Shown here: positions 14,211 through 26,293 of the stretch, piece by piece
Layout: every line of letters starts with the position of its first letter
How positions within the stretch are numbered: the stretch's first letter is position 1
From: Karstenula rhodostoma CBS 690.94
Taxonomy: Eukaryota > Ascomycota > Dothideomycetes > Pleosporales > Didymosphaeriaceae
NCBI GenBank assembly: GCA_010093485.1
Contig: MU001502.1
Location: 826,057-890,056, forward strand
Direction of reading: 5' to 3'
Length of the DNA: 64,000 nucleotides
Position numbers and translations under genes: made by a program
The notes under the pieces: generated by a model
Database searches by the model: none
What the model was told of the DNA's origin: nothing
Seen by the model: only the letters and a program-made list of their open reading frames with translations

Positions 14211-14216
14211 AAATAT
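14160..14216. repeat. A-rich linker between two poly(A) elements
   Basis: About 20 bases of AT-rich sequence lead into a second uninterrupted run of A (14,181-14,208), then a few bases before the next element. It may be the tail of a severely truncated extra copy. Confidence 0.5.
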
Positions 14217-14380
14217 CTAGTCTAGATTCTAATCTAGACCTATAGAATTATATAGTATACTTATAATAGAAGAGAGCTTTTTATTCTTCTTTAATACTTA
14301 TTTTATACGTTTTTATACTTTTTTTTTAATTATTAGTATAATACTAACTATTATTTACTACTAACTCTCCTTATCTATAC
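14217..14380 (+). mobile_element. Poly(A)-tailed element copy 2, 5' piece
   Basis: It starts with the family's 5' near-palindrome and follows the consensus for about 160 bp. It then breaks at CTATAC, where the poly(T) of a minus-strand copy begins (14,381). A matching 3' end with A tail lies at 16,324-16,642, and about 0.7 kb of the middle is missing. It may therefore be one copy disrupted by insertion plus deletion. Confidence 0.6.
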
Positions 14381-15657
14381 TTTTTTTTTTTTTTTTTTTC
14401 TAATATAAAGCTACTATTATAACTATCTAGTAATAAGGAAATATCTAGAAATACTATATAAATTTATTAAATAGCTCTAAAGGATAGTACTATTTATAAT
14501 AAAAAAGAAAGAAGAAAAAGTATCTATAGTATTAAACTTAATTAACTAAGTATTAATCTATATAAGTATTATATAATATTATAATATATAATACTATATT
14601 ATAATACTATAATACTATATAATACTAATAGAGTAGTATACTCCTTATTTACTAATACCTAATATATAATTATAGAGAAGTTATAAAATATTAAAAATAT
14701 TATAAAATATTAAGAATATTATATATTAATAATATTATAATTTAAAAAAGAATATAAAAAAGAGGTTACCTACTTATAGTAAGTAACTTATAGTATTATA
14801 TATAAAGGCTAGCTTTTATAGAAAAAGACCTATACTATATCCTATTTTATTAAAATAGCTAATAATAAGTAACTAATTATTAGTAATAAATATAATCTTA
14901 TATATACTAGTAGTAACACTAATTCTATATATAGTATAAATTTAAATAATATAAACCTCTATAAGGTTAAATATATCTTTTATTAAATTAACTTTTATTA
15001 GTATAATAATTAATCTAGTATATAGATACTATAAGTTATAGCTATAGACTATATAATTATAAAGTCTATTAGTAAGTTTCTTATATATATATATATATAT
15101 AGTATTACTAATCTAGGGCTTATTAGAATTATTTCTATAGTAGTTAACTAGAAATAGAAACTTTACTACTAAATAGTAAGAGATATTTATAATAGTTCTT
15201 AAGGGCTAAAAGGAGCTAGACTTTATAGTAAAAGTAATTATAATTAAATTAGAATAACCTATATAGTTAATAAATATAGAGTAGGTAATAGCTACCCTAT
15301 AGTAGTAGATAAAATAAGAAGTAGTAGATAATATTAATAGTAATAATAGGTAGATAATATTAATAGTAATAATAGGTAGATAATATTAATACTAATAATA
15401 GGTAGGTAGTATTTATAGTAATAGTAATAGTAATAGGGTAATATATAAAGCTATAAGCTATAAGCTATAAATAAAAGTTAAAGATATTAGTAAATATAAG
15501 TAAAAAAAATTAGTATTAAATAACTATTAGTTAGTATTACACTAATAATTAAAAAAGTAAAAAAATATATAAAATAAGTATTAAAGAAGAATAAAAAACT
15601 CTTTTCTATTATAAATATACTATATAGTCCTATAGGCCTAAATTAGAATCTAAACTA
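14381..15657 (-). mobile_element. Poly(A)-tailed element, copy 3
   Basis: Full-length minus-strand copy. A poly(T) run at 14,381 is followed by AATATAAAGCTACTATTATA and ends near 15,657 with the family's 5' near-palindrome. It contains the family's internal minisatellite at 15,324-15,436. Its right flank is element X2, beginning at the same X position where X3 is interrupted by another poly(A) element at 36,286. Confidence 0.75.
15324..15436. repeat. 26-bp minisatellite inside poly(A) element
   Basis: About three and a half units of GTAGATAATATTAATAGTAATAATAG stand head to tail, running into AGTAAT triplet-like repeats. The heptamer GCTATAA is then repeated near 15,450-15,470. Other copies (for example near 30,300-30,360, 37,180-37,290 and 50,740-50,850) have the same array with different unit numbers. 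There are no spacers, so it is not a CRISPR. Confidence 0.8.
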
Positions 15658-16323
15658 GAAGGTTATTTTAGAATAGCTATTATTTATTATATAAGGCCTA
15701 TTAGATTCTACTTCTAATATTCTTTTTTAGGTTAAATATAATATAATTAACTCTATATACTCTTTTACTATTATATATAAAGGATTTAGATATAAAATTT
15801 ATTTAATTTATAATAGTACTAATATCTATCTAGTTTACTTTTATATCCCTAGATCTATAGGTATTAGATAAGGTATTAGACTTTACCTCTTCTAATAGTC
15901 CTATATCTAATTATAGTAATAAAAGTAGTAAAAATAAATTTAGTAATAAAGACTTATTTATAGAAGACTTTATAACTACTAAAAACTAAATATATTAGTA
16001 GAATTCTTTTATTTAATAACCTTTAGATCCTATAAACCTAGACTATTTATAGGAATCTATATTTCTACCTAAAGAATTAAACTATATATTAGTATTCTAT
16101 TAGGAGCTTAAAAGTATTTAGATAAATACTTATTCTATTTATAATTACTAGTAGTTTAACCTCTATATTATTTAGGGAGAGTATAATAACTACTACTAAA
16201 ATTAAATAAAAAATAATAGACTAGATTTTATAATTACTATATACTTTCTTTCTAATTTTTATAAGTAATAAAGGTTTATTATAAATATACTAATTTAGTT
16301 TATATAGATTAGTAATATATTTT
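15658..16323 (-). mobile_element. X2: partial X copy
   Basis: This is the reverse complement of X1 about 8,455 down to 7,883, joined directly to 254-160. It shows the uninterrupted X sequence without W and ends with the family's constant terminus (AATATATTTT at 16,323). The missing half of X would lie to the left, where poly(A) element copy 3 sits instead. Confidence 0.75.
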
Positions 16324-16608
16324 AACTTCTCTATAATTATATATTAGGTATTAGTAAATAAGAAGTATACTATTCTACTAGTATTATATAGTATTATAGT
16401 ATTATAGTATTATAGTATTATAGTATTATAGTATCGCTATATTATATAATATATATAAATAGGTTAATACTTAGTTAATTAAGTCTAGTACTATAGGTAC
16501 CCTTCTTTCTTTTTTATTATAAATAGTACTATCCTTTAGAGCTATTTAATAAAACTATATAGTACCTCTAGATATTTCCTTATTACTAGATAGTTATAAT
16601 AGTAACTT

Positions 16609-16642
<34 letters not shown>
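16324..16642 (+). mobile_element. Poly(A)-tailed element, 3' piece with tail
   Basis: It follows the family consensus from AACTTCTCTATAATTATA to the A run at about 16,615-16,642. An 8-bp tandem repeat (AGTATTAT) at about 16,386-16,430 is expanded compared with other copies. Probably the 3' end of the copy starting at 14,217. GCTTAAATATA follows (16,643-16,653), repeating the left flank of the whole cluster at 12,938-12,948. Confidence 0.65.
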
Positions 16643-16645
<3 letters not shown>

Positions 16646-16936
16646 TAAATATAATAAAATTAGATTATAAATAAATATAAAATTAAAGCTAAAAAACTAG
16701 TTTAGTAGTTTCTTAAAGTATAAGTAATTTAAAACTATAATAATTATATAATTATACTTATATATAATATATATATTAATAAGATTATAAAAAGGTTTAA
16801 GCTATATAAAACTAGCTACTTTCTACCTACTCCTCTCTTAATTAAAGAGTTTAAGAAAAGTAAATATAAAGTATTATTATAATAGATTAAAAGCTATTAA
16901 AAGAAAGTTAAATTAGTATTATATATAGTAATTATA
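16643..16936 (+). pseudogene. Copia copy B, segment after the RT active site
   Basis: It continues the Copia B frame after the poly(A) cluster. It matches the reverse complement of 44,050-44,330 in Copia F, the C-terminal part of the reverse transcriptase and linker to RNase H. It is cut at 16,936 by a SINE-like element with TAGTAATTATA on both sides (16,926-16,936 and 24,609-24,619). Confidence 0.8.
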
Positions 16937-17048
16937 TATTATATATAATTACTATAAGGGCAGGCAAATTAATAAAGCTAGGGGAATAAAATAATATATT
17001 ATACTTTACTAATATATAAATAAAGTAGGGCTAAAAAAATAGCTAAGG

Positions 17049-17550
17049 TATTATAATTATAGTAGAACTAGGCTAGAAGAAAGGAAAGAATTATATATAA
17101 AATATTAGTAATAGAAATAAAACTAATAAATATTTATATATAAGTCTATAGGATAGTTTATATTATAAGTTATATAACTATAATCCTATTAAGAGCGCGA
17201 GATTCTAGGAGTATTAAGTCTTAATAAAAGTAGAGTAGATACTTCTACTAAGAAAATAGAATCTATAGGAGTAGACTAAAAGATTCTAAAATAGTAAAAA
17301 TTAAAATAACTAATATATAGTCTAGAAAGATTTTTATATAGTTTTTATTCTTTATAATTAACTTTTATACTTAAATTAAAATACTTTATTTATATATAAA
17401 TACTTAGTCTTCTTTTAGTATTATTATATTATATTCTATTATAATATAGGATTATTAACTAACTTAGTATTTACCTCTATTATACTTTATTCCTTAAATA
17501 ATTCTTAAGGTATAGACCTAGATTAAGTATATAGAAAACCCCTTATAATA
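17049..17550 (+). repeat. 5' LTR of the Gypsy element
   Basis: 502 bp, starting TATTATAATTATAGTAG and ending CCCCTTATAATA; the ends TA...TA are probably RIP products of TG...CA. A GCGCGAG remnant near 17,195 reads as AGTATAA in the 3' LTR, a set of C-to-T and G-to-A changes. Confidence 0.93.
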
Positions 17551-17599
17551 CTTTAACTACCTAAAGGTTTAAATTAAAATAGTATTACTAAATATACCT

Positions 17600-18545
17600 A
17601 TTAGCTTAAGGGGCTTTAGAGTAAGTACTACCTTAGATCTAGCTAGTAACCTAATAACCCTCTTAATAATATAAGCTAAAAAGGTAGAATAGCTTAAAAT
17701 ATAGCTAGCTATAATTATAGAATAGGTTTAAGTTTCTATAACTATAGTAGTATATCTACTAAAAATTAATTTTAAGATTCTAGAACTCTATAATAGAGAA
17801 ATAAAAACTAATTTTAAAATATTCTTAATAAATATAGAGTTATATTATAGGTATAACTATAATATATTTAGAAATAACTAAGTAAAAATCTTAGCTATTA
17901 TAATATATATAATAGAAAGGATAGTAGAGTAGATATACCTAATTATTAAAGACTTTCTAGTATATAAAAAATAACTAGAAAAATAGAATAAGAAAATTAT
18001 AAAGATCTTTATATTCTAGAAAGGATTTAAGAAATAAATTAAGATTATATTTAGTAAGGTAGATAAAGAATAATAGGCTAAATAACTTATCTACTATATT
18101 AAATAAGTAGAATTAGCTAGTAAATACTTTACTATATTCTAATAACTCTAGACTAAAATTAATTAAAATAATACCCTATTATAGGTAGCCTACTATAATA
18201 GTTTAAAAGAGTTAGTTAAAAATAAACTATTCTATTATAAAAAGCCTAATAGTCTAGAAACCCTAATTAAACTAGTTATATAAATTAACTACTAATTATA
18301 TAAATAATAGCTAGAAAAGAAAAAATCTACTAAACTAGTATTTAGTCTAAGGGCTAATATATAAAAACTATATTATAAGTAAAGAAATTATAATAGAAAT
18401 ATAATTATAGAAAATAAAGCCTATAAAAAGAAAGAATAAACCTTATAATAAAAGAAATAAAATAATATCTAATAATAATACTTTAAGGATAAGACTTATC
18501 TAAATTATAGAGAAAAGGAATATTTTAAGGCTAAATATCCTTCTA
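17600..18545 (+). pseudogene. Gypsy gag remnant with CCHC zinc knuckle
   Basis: Read with TAG/TAA as former Gln/Trp, this region is an open, lysine- and glutamate-rich frame ending in a zinc knuckle at 18,497-18,538. The cysteine and histidine positions all read as TAT (Tyr), in the exact CX2CX4HX4C spacing: TAT at 18,497, 18,506, 18,521 and 18,536. TGT/TGC to TAT and CAT/CAC to TAT are the changes RIP would make. A gag nucleocapsid of this kind binds the element's RNA in the particle. The start codon cannot be placed because no ATG is left. Confidence 0.75.
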
Positions 18546-20299
18546 GAAAGTTCTAGGGTAAGTAAGTCTAGATAATAAGAGTAGCTATAATAATATTATA
18601 GTCTAAGACTCCTATACTATTATAGGAGAATAATATAAAAAATAACTTTAATTCCTCTAAGTTATTAAAAAAAGTCTAGGAAATAACTAATAAAAAGGAT
18701 ATTATAAACTAAATTCTATAAAACTTATACTAGATATATAGAAATAATAAGTATTTTATACTAGTCTATAATTATAAGATTAGAATTATAGATATAAATA
18801 CTAATAGAATATACTATTAAATAAAAGAATAATAAAAAAGTATTCTAGTATCTATATAGTAAATCTAAATTAATAATAATTATTTAAAGGTTAAATAGTA
18901 GTATTATAACTATAATAGCTATAAATACTATAAAGAAGAGAAAACTAATATAGCTAAGGCCCCTAAATAACTAAATTATAAAAAACTTCTAAAGAAAAAC
19001 TATTTAGAAATATAATATTATATCTACTAATTAGAGTAATAGTTATATAATTATAATATACTAGAATAGTAATAATATTATATAGAAAGCTATTCTAAAT
19101 ATTAGAAATAGAAGTATATTATAAATTACTAGCTAATAAAAAAAAACTTAAGAAATATAAAAGTACTCTATAAGTATAAAAAAACTATCTACCTAACTAA
19201 GAATAAAATATAATATATATATAAAATTAAATAGTACTACTATAACTACCTAGAATAATATTTAGAATACTTAAATAAAAAAAAAGCTACTATATATAAC
19301 TAAGGTAATAAGTATTATAAAAAGATATATTTTTTTAAATATATAATTACTAAATACTTAAAATACTAAGATAAAATTAATAAAGGGGAAATTATAAGAG
19401 TAATAAAAGTAGAAAAATACTAAAGGTATATAATCTAGAATTATCCTAAGGATTCCTAAGCTTATTTAAAACTAATAAGGAGGCGCGCTATAGAACTATA
19501 CTATACTAATTACCCCCTTTATAATAACTATAGGTATTTAGAAGGACTATAGGTTAAGATATAGATAATATTAAAAAACTAGAATACTACTAAGTAATAA
19601 GCTAAACTAGTAAGAGTATTCTAAAGGCTTAAAGAATAAATAAAAATAATAGGGTTATAAAACTTTATATAAAAAAGTAAATTATAATTAGAGAATTCTA
19701 AGTAAATATATTAATAGACCCTAGTACTACTAGATATCTAATCTTATCTAGGGTAGTAAAAAAATATAATTTACTATATTAAAATAAGGTAGAGCTAGTT
19801 TAATTAGAAATAATAAATAGGATATTTTTCTAAAAGTATAGTAAAGACTAGTTATACTTTAAAATACTACTATTACTAATAGATATTAAAGGGTTTAAAA
19901 ACTAATATAGTTTTACTATAATAAATATAGGAAGCCTAAAAGCTATTATAGACTATAACTAGTTATTAGAAAATAATCTAGATATTAACTAGAAAAGTTA
20001 AATAATATATAGCTAAGAATTAATATTATAGATTACTAGTATAAGGTACCTATAAAAAATAAAGCTAAAAGTCCTAAATATTTTAACTAAGTAGACTATA
20101 TAATAATAGACTAAGGAAATCTTAATTACTAAAATTACTAGAATTCTAAAAGAGAATTTAGAATAAATATAAATTATCTAAGTATAATACTTAGACCTCT
20201 AAATTATAAAAAAACTATTAATAATTCTATAAAAATATAAGAAGTATATAGAACTCTTTAAAGAAATTAAAAGAAAAGAACTACTAGATTACTAGAAAT

Positions 20300-23290
20300 A
20301 GAATTATAAGATACCTTTAAAAAAAGGTATAAAACTATAACTAGAATAGCTAAGGCTAATATTAGTAAACTAAAAAAAAGAAGTATAGAAATATTTATAA
20401 AAAAATCTAGAATAAAAGTATATCTAGAAAAGTTATAGTCCTATAGCCTTTTTAATCCTATAGATACCTAAAAAGAATAGTAAGTTATAACTCTATATAG
20501 ACTATATATATTATAGAGATTTACTATAAGATAGAGTAACTTAATAAAGTAGGGGGGATAAAAAGGCATGTTATACTTTACTAATATATAAATAAAGGGG
20601 GACTAAAAAAGTGGCTAAGGCGCGCCTAGTGTCTATATATAGGCTAACTAGAAAGGGTATAGTACTAAGTATAGACTATAAATAGCTAAATAATACTATA
20701 ATTAAAAATTAATATTTATTACCTTTAATTATAGAGCTTATAGATTAACTCTAAGGAGCTAAGTAGTTTATAAAATTTAATATATATAATAGATATTATT
20801 ATATATAAATTACTAAAGGATATAAATAAAAAATAGTATTTAAAACTAAATATAGTCTCTATAAATACTAGGTTATACTATTTAAATTAATAAATACCCC
20901 TATAATATTTTAGGTAGTTATTAATAAAGTATTATATAAATACTTAGATATATTCTATATAATATACTTTAATAATATACTTATCTATTTTACTAGAATA
21001 CTAGAGGAATATATAGAATATATAAAAAAAATACTTAAAAAGATAAAAGAATATTAATTACTTTTTTATTTAGATAAATATAAGTTTTATATTACTAAAA
21101 TAGAGTATCTAAAATTTATTATTTTAAGGGAAGATATATTAATAGATCTAAAGAAGGTTACTACTATATAAAAATAGCTAGTTCCTAAGTTAGTAAAGGA
21201 TATCTAGTTCTTTCTAGAGTTTATTAACTTCTATTAGAAGTTTATAAAGAATTATTTTAAAATTACTATACTACTAATAGACTTTATAAAGAAAAGTAAT
21301 AATAAAGTTATATAACTAATCTAAGAGAAGCTATTAAAAATATTTAAAAAATTATAAGTAATATTTCTAATAGCCCTACTTCTATAAATATTTAATCTAT
21401 AAAAACTAGTAAAGGTTAAAATAAATATATCTAACTATATATTAGAAGTAATTCTCTTATAACTAAATAAAAATAGAAAATAAAGACTAGTATTTTACTA
21501 TTTATAAAAGTTTTTAGAAGTAAAACTTAACTATAATATTTATAATAAAAAACTACTAGTAATAATAGATACTTTTAAATAATAGGAAGTATAGCTTATA
21601 GAAGCCTACTTTAAAGTAAAGGTATAAATAAACTATTAAAACCTTACTAGCTTTATATTAATTAAAAAGCTTAACTAATAATAGGTATAATAGATAGAAT
21701 TTCTAGTAAATTTTAATTTTATAATCTACTATTAATCTAGAACTCTTAATAGTATAGTAGATACCTTAAGTAGATAATTAAACTTAATTAAAGATAAAGT
21801 TAAACTATATAATATAGTACTATATAAATATAAAAATAGTATACTTAAGTATAACTAACTAAAAATTAGAGTATAAATAACTAGTCTAAAATATATAAAA
21901 CTAGAAATATAAAATTTCTAGAGCTACTAGAAACTTAATTAAAGTTAGAAAAAGGAATATAACCTTTTTAAATATAATTTTAATAAAACTAAATAAAATT
22001 ACTAATAATAGATTATTATTAATAATAGATATATACCTATTCTAATTAGAAGATTATATAAATTAAGAAAATAGAAATATCTAGGTATTAAAAAGATAAT
22101 ATATTATATCGCGAATAAATATACTATCCCTAAGCTTAAGTAGCTAGTAATATAAGAGATAAGTAACTATTTAGTTTATTAAAAAAATAAGTCTAAGAGA
22201 TATAAGTTTTATAAACTTCTATAACTACTATTTATAGTAAAATAACTATAGTAAAGTATAATAATAAATTTTATTATAAAACTTCTAAAATTATTATAGC
22301 TAGAAATAAAGTATATATATAATACTATTATAGTAATAGTATATAGACTTATAAAGATAGCTAAATTTAGGCCTATAAAAGAGTCTATAATAGTAAAGAA
22401 ACTAGCCTATAAAATAGATAATATACTATTCTCTAAGTATAAACTATTAAAAGAATTTATTATAAATAAAGATAAGCTCTTTACTTTAAAGTATTAGAAT
22501 ACTTTTACTATAGTACTAGGAATAAACTAAAAGCTATTAATAAGCTTCTATTCTAAAATAAATAAATAGATAAAATATATAAATTAAATATTTAAGTAGT
22601 ATCTATAGTTTTATATTAATAAGTAATAGAATAATTAAATAGAATTCTTATTAACTATATAGTTAGTATATAATAGCTTAAGGTTAGATATAATAAGATA
22701 CTTACCCTACTATATAAACTATAGATATAAGCTAGTTATTTATTAAAATCTAAAAAATATAGAAAGTAGTTCTACTAGAATCTAAGATAAAGCTTAGAAA
22801 ATAAAGAAACTTTATAAAGTTTTATAGAAAAGGATTACCTATAGAGCCCTTATAGTATCTAAAAATATAAATAAGTAAAAGATTAAAAAACTAACTTTTA
22901 AAAAAGGGAATAAAGTTTTCTTATTATAAAAAAATCTAAAAATAAAATAATTAAGTAAAAAACTAGATTATCTTTAGATAGAACCTTTTAAAGTCTAAGA
23001 AATAAAGAGACTAATTATAATTAAGCTATTTCTACTAATAGATATAAAGATATACTCTACCTTTTATAAATTACTATTAGAACTAGTACCTCTAAATACT
23101 CTAATTAAAATATAGCTAGAGCTAGAAAATAATAAATATAAGGTTAAAGTAATTAAGAACCTATAAATAGTTAAGGGTTAATAAAAATATCTAGTTAAGT
23201 AGAAAGAATAGCTAGAATAATATAATATTTAGGAACTAAAAGGAAATCTTATAAACTATAAGAAACTACTAAAGGATTTCTACTAGTTAA
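20300..23290 (+). pseudogene. Gypsy pol remnant: RT, RNase H, integrase, chromodomain
   Basis: Reverse transcriptase motifs surround the SINE insertion: a DYR-like box just after it (D codon at 20,674) and the catalytic box at 20,965-20,976, which reads YFNN, so both aspartates of YxDD have become AAT. RNase H starts near 21,409, with the first catalytic Asp read as Asn (AAT at 21,424). The integrase zinc-binding region lies near 22,150-22,220. Its first catalytic Asp is read as Asn at 22,267. A chromodomain-like segment at about 23,110-23,290 has its two Trp codons changed to TAG (23,200 and 23,209). Chromodomains of this family steer integration to modified histones; that role is known for the family, not shown here. 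Confidence 0.85.
20507..20669 (-). mobile_element. SINE-like element 2 (type A), inside Gypsy RT
   Basis: 163 bp, flanked by the 11-bp duplication TATAGACTATA (20,496-20,506 and 20,670-20,680). It keeps CATG, GTGG, CGCGCC and GTGTC, so it is less mutated than the Gypsy it interrupts. It carries one of the two ATG triplets I noticed. Confidence 0.92.
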
Positions 23291-23996
23291 TAATAAAAAA
23301 CTAACTCTAAAAGAGTTAGGTAATAAGGATAATAGTCTAAAATTAAAAAAGAAATTAAAAAAAATAAAAGGATTAATAATAGAAGAATTAGTCTATAACT
23401 AGTCTAAATTAATTAAGAATTTATATAGTAGTAATATAGAAGTAGTACTAGTATTTATACTCTTTAAAGCCTTCTCTTCTAGATAATCTAGTATATTAAG
23501 TATATAAGTATTATAAGTTATAAGTAATTATTTTTACTCTTCTATTTTTATAATCTCTACTTTTAAATAAATAACTTTAACCTTAGTATAGAAAAGGATA
23601 AGATACTTTTTATATTTCTTAAATTAAATTTATTCTTACTCTTTTTTAGAAACCTAAAGACTATATTCTATATAAATAATAATATATATAGTATACTCCC
23701 TAATTAAAGTATTTATAAAATACTTTAGAACCTTCTTCTCTATATAATAAGTATACTTTATTAATATTACTAAACTATAATAATAAATCTTATTAGTATA
23801 GGTATAGTAATAATTAGTTAATAATTATTTTAGTACCTTAGGTATAATTAGAGAGGCTTAGGAAATCTAGAGGAGGATATAATATTATATTTAAAAGTAT
23901 AAAAGGATAAACTTTTATACCCCTAAACTATACTATAATAGTAGGTTATAAGGTAATAATAGGGTATTAAAATAATAACTCTAAAAGGGGGGATAA

Positions 23997-24498
23997 TATT
24001 ATAATTATAGTAAAACTAGACTAGAAGAAAGGAAAGAATTATATATAAAATATTAGTAATAGAAATAAAACTAATAGGTACTTATATATAAACTTATAGA
24101 GTAGCTTATATTATAAATTATATAACTATAATTCTACTAAGAGTATAAAATTCTAGGAGTACTAGATCTTAGTAGAAATAAAATAGATACTCCTATTAAA
24201 AAAGTAGAATCTATAAGAGTAGACTAGGGGATTCTAAAATAATAAGAATTAGAATAATTAATATATAGTCTAGAAAAATCTTTATATAGTTTCTATTCTT
24301 TATAATTAACTTTTATACTTAAATTAAAGTACTTTATTTATATATAAATACTTAGTCTTTTCTTAGTATTATTATATTATATTCTATTATAATATAGGAT
24401 TATTAACTAATCTAGTACTTACCTCTATTATACTTTATTCCTTAAATAATCCTTAAGGTATAGACCTAGATTAGATATATAGGAAACCCCTTATAATA
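23997..24498 (+). repeat. 3' LTR of the Gypsy element
   Basis: 502 bp, co-linear with the 5' LTR, preceded by the polypurine tract. The differences I checked from the 5' LTR are mostly C/T and G/A. Confidence 0.93.
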
Positions 24499-24608
24499 TA
24501 AGACTTATTTAGTATTTATATATAGACTAACTAAAAAGGGTATAATACTAAGCTATCTAAAATAAAACTAGTATAAGACTAATTAAAATAGATTTAGTAT
24601 ATACCTAC

Positions 24609-25764
24609 TAGTAATTATACTATAAATAAATATTACTTTTATTATATTAAAGCTATCCTTCTTCCTTACTAATCTAAATATAAAGTATAAAGTAGTAGTT
24701 AATTAAATAATTCTATACCTCTATAAAATATACTAGAAAGTAATTTAGTTTAATAGATATAATAGTTTAGATTTACTTATCTATTAAGAGATATCTTTTA
24801 TAGATAATTTACTAATAAAATAATTATTCTATAGGTATATTACTTTACTATTTAGTAGTACTATTTTATAGAAAGTAGCTTAATAAAGTATAAATATAAT
24901 TTTAATTATAAAAGTAGAGCTTCTTATACTTTAATATATTAGTAAAGAAGTAATAGTTTTAAAGTACTTCTTTACTAAGCTTATATTAGATTTAGAACTA
25001 CTTTAGTAAATCTACTATAATAACTAGTAAATAATTAGACTAGTAATTAGAAAAAATAAAATAATTATAATATATCTTTAATATATTAATAATTATAATA
25101 TATAGCTATAATAAAAGTATATAAAATAATCTTTTAAAATTTTATATTTTAAAATAAATAAAATACCTATAAATAGATTAATAAAGGTACTATTAAAGTA
25201 GTAATTTATTAAATTTATATAGCTACTTAACCTATAAAACGTAAGTTTTATAATTATAGAAGTAGAAGAAGTAAAATAAAAAGAAATTTATTAAATTCTA
25301 TTATAAAAAAATTACTTTTTAATTATAAAATAAAGGGAAAATAAAAGATTTTTTTTTTAAATAAGTAAATTAAATATTTTACTAAGGAGTTTATAGAGTT
25401 AAATATACTACTATACCTTAAATAAATTAGTATAATAAATATACTTATCTCTAAAATAACTACTAGTCTTACTATAAATAAGAGATTTTTTAGTTTTAAA
25501 ATACTTACTATATCTATATATATACTTATTAGATTTAAAATACCTACTACTACTATATATATATTTACTAAGGTAATTAAAGTTAGGCTATTACTAATTA
25601 GTATTATAATATAAAGTACTTAGGCCTATAGCTTTATAAAATAGATATTAAATATAATACTTATAAAAAGTAAATAAACTAGACTTAAGTATTTATATAA
25701 ATTACTATAAGTTTACCTTCTAGTTATTTATATTATAGACCTACTAGAAGATAGATAGAGTAAA
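24609..25764 (+). pseudogene. Copia copy B, RNase H region and beyond
   Basis: It matches the reverse complement of about 44,050 down to 42,945 in Copia F, covering RNase H and the following non-pol region. Alignment is looser from 25,425 onward, with an extra duplicated stretch (TATATATATA...TTTAAAATACCTACT-like) near 25,500-25,570. It ends at 25,764, where a truncated poly(A) element begins. Frames are closed by TAA/TAG. Confidence 0.7.
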
Positions 25765-25953
25765 TTTTTTTTTTTTTTTTAATATAAAGCTACTATTATA
25801 ACTATATAATAATAAAGAAAATCTATAAATACTATATAGATCTATTAAATAACTCTAAAGAATAGTATTATTTATAATAAGAGAGAAAGAAGAAAGGGTA
25901 TTTATAGTACTAGACTTAATTAACTAAATATTAACCTACCTATATATATTATA
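25765..25953 (-). mobile_element. Truncated poly(A)-tailed element, interrupted by Copia C
   Basis: Poly(T) at 25,765-25,780, then the family 3' end in minus orientation. It runs to TTATATATTATA, where the LTR of Copia C starts at 25,954. The Copia may have inserted into this copy; I did not find its continuation on the far side. Confidence 0.75.
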
Positions 25954-26293
25954 TATAGTAGAGAAAAGGAACTTAAATATCCCTTTATTTAGGGAGTAAA
26001 TTAATTAGATTACTATATAAGAAAAGATTACTAGAAAGACTAGTTTTTTTTTTTTTTTTTTTTTTTTAATATAAAGCTACTATTATAACTATCTAGTAAT
26101 AAGGAAATATCTGGAAATACTATATAGATCTATTAAATAGCTCTAAGGAATAATACTATTTATAATAAAAAGGTTAGTTATATACTATACTTATTCTAAA
26201 TTAGTTTAGTACTTAGATTAAGGTACCCCTTATTATAACTAATTAGAGCTCTATAAATTTTAATATTACTAAGTATTATTTATATTTTTAATA
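25954..26293 (-). repeat. 3' LTR of Copia C, split by a truncated poly(A) element
   Basis: LTR sequence at 25,954-26,043 and 26,178-26,293. The intervening 125 bp plus a 9-bp duplication are a retroposed insertion. It is followed by the TACCCCCTAG polypurine complement, as in Copia F. Confidence 0.85.
26044..26168 (-). mobile_element. 5'-truncated poly(A) element (125 bp)
   Basis: Contains only the 3' end of the family with a 24-base poly(T) (26,044-26,067). Flanks AAAGACTAG (26,035-26,043) and AAAGGTTAG (26,169-26,177) are a 9-bp duplication differing by two transitions. Truncation at the 5' end with an intact tail is typical of target-primed reverse transcription. Confidence 0.85.

Larger units (their letters stand above)
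17049..24498 (+). mobile_element. Ty3/Gypsy chromovirus-type LTR retrotransposon, dead
   Basis: A complete 7.45-kb element with two 502-bp LTRs (17,049-17,550 and 23,997-24,498), a polypurine tract AAAAGGGGGG at about 23,983-23,992, and a 5-bp TSD: TAAGG (17,044-17,048) and TAAGA (24,499-24,503, one G-to-A change). Internal order: a gag-like region with a zinc knuckle, a protease-region stretch I could not resolve, reverse transcriptase, RNase H, integrase, then a chromodomain-like tail. That order (integrase after RNase H) and the chromodomain define Ty3/Gypsy chromoviruses. A SINE-like element interrupts the RT region at 20,507-20,669. Every frame is destroyed by TAG/TAA. Confidence 0.95.
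16937..24608 (-). mobile_element. SINE-like element 1 (type B), split by the Gypsy element
   Basis: The two halves are 16,937-17,048 and about 24,499-24,608. The host is Copia B and the TSD is TAGTAATTATA (11 bp). The 3' tail is of type B (ATATATAATTACTATAAGGG read on the + strand). The Gypsy LTR element sits inside it, flanked by TAAGG and TAAGA. Confidence 0.85.

Noticed and set aside
15324..15436. CRISPR-like array
   Set aside because: Units are directly adjacent with no spacers and lie inside a retroposon present several times in the window.
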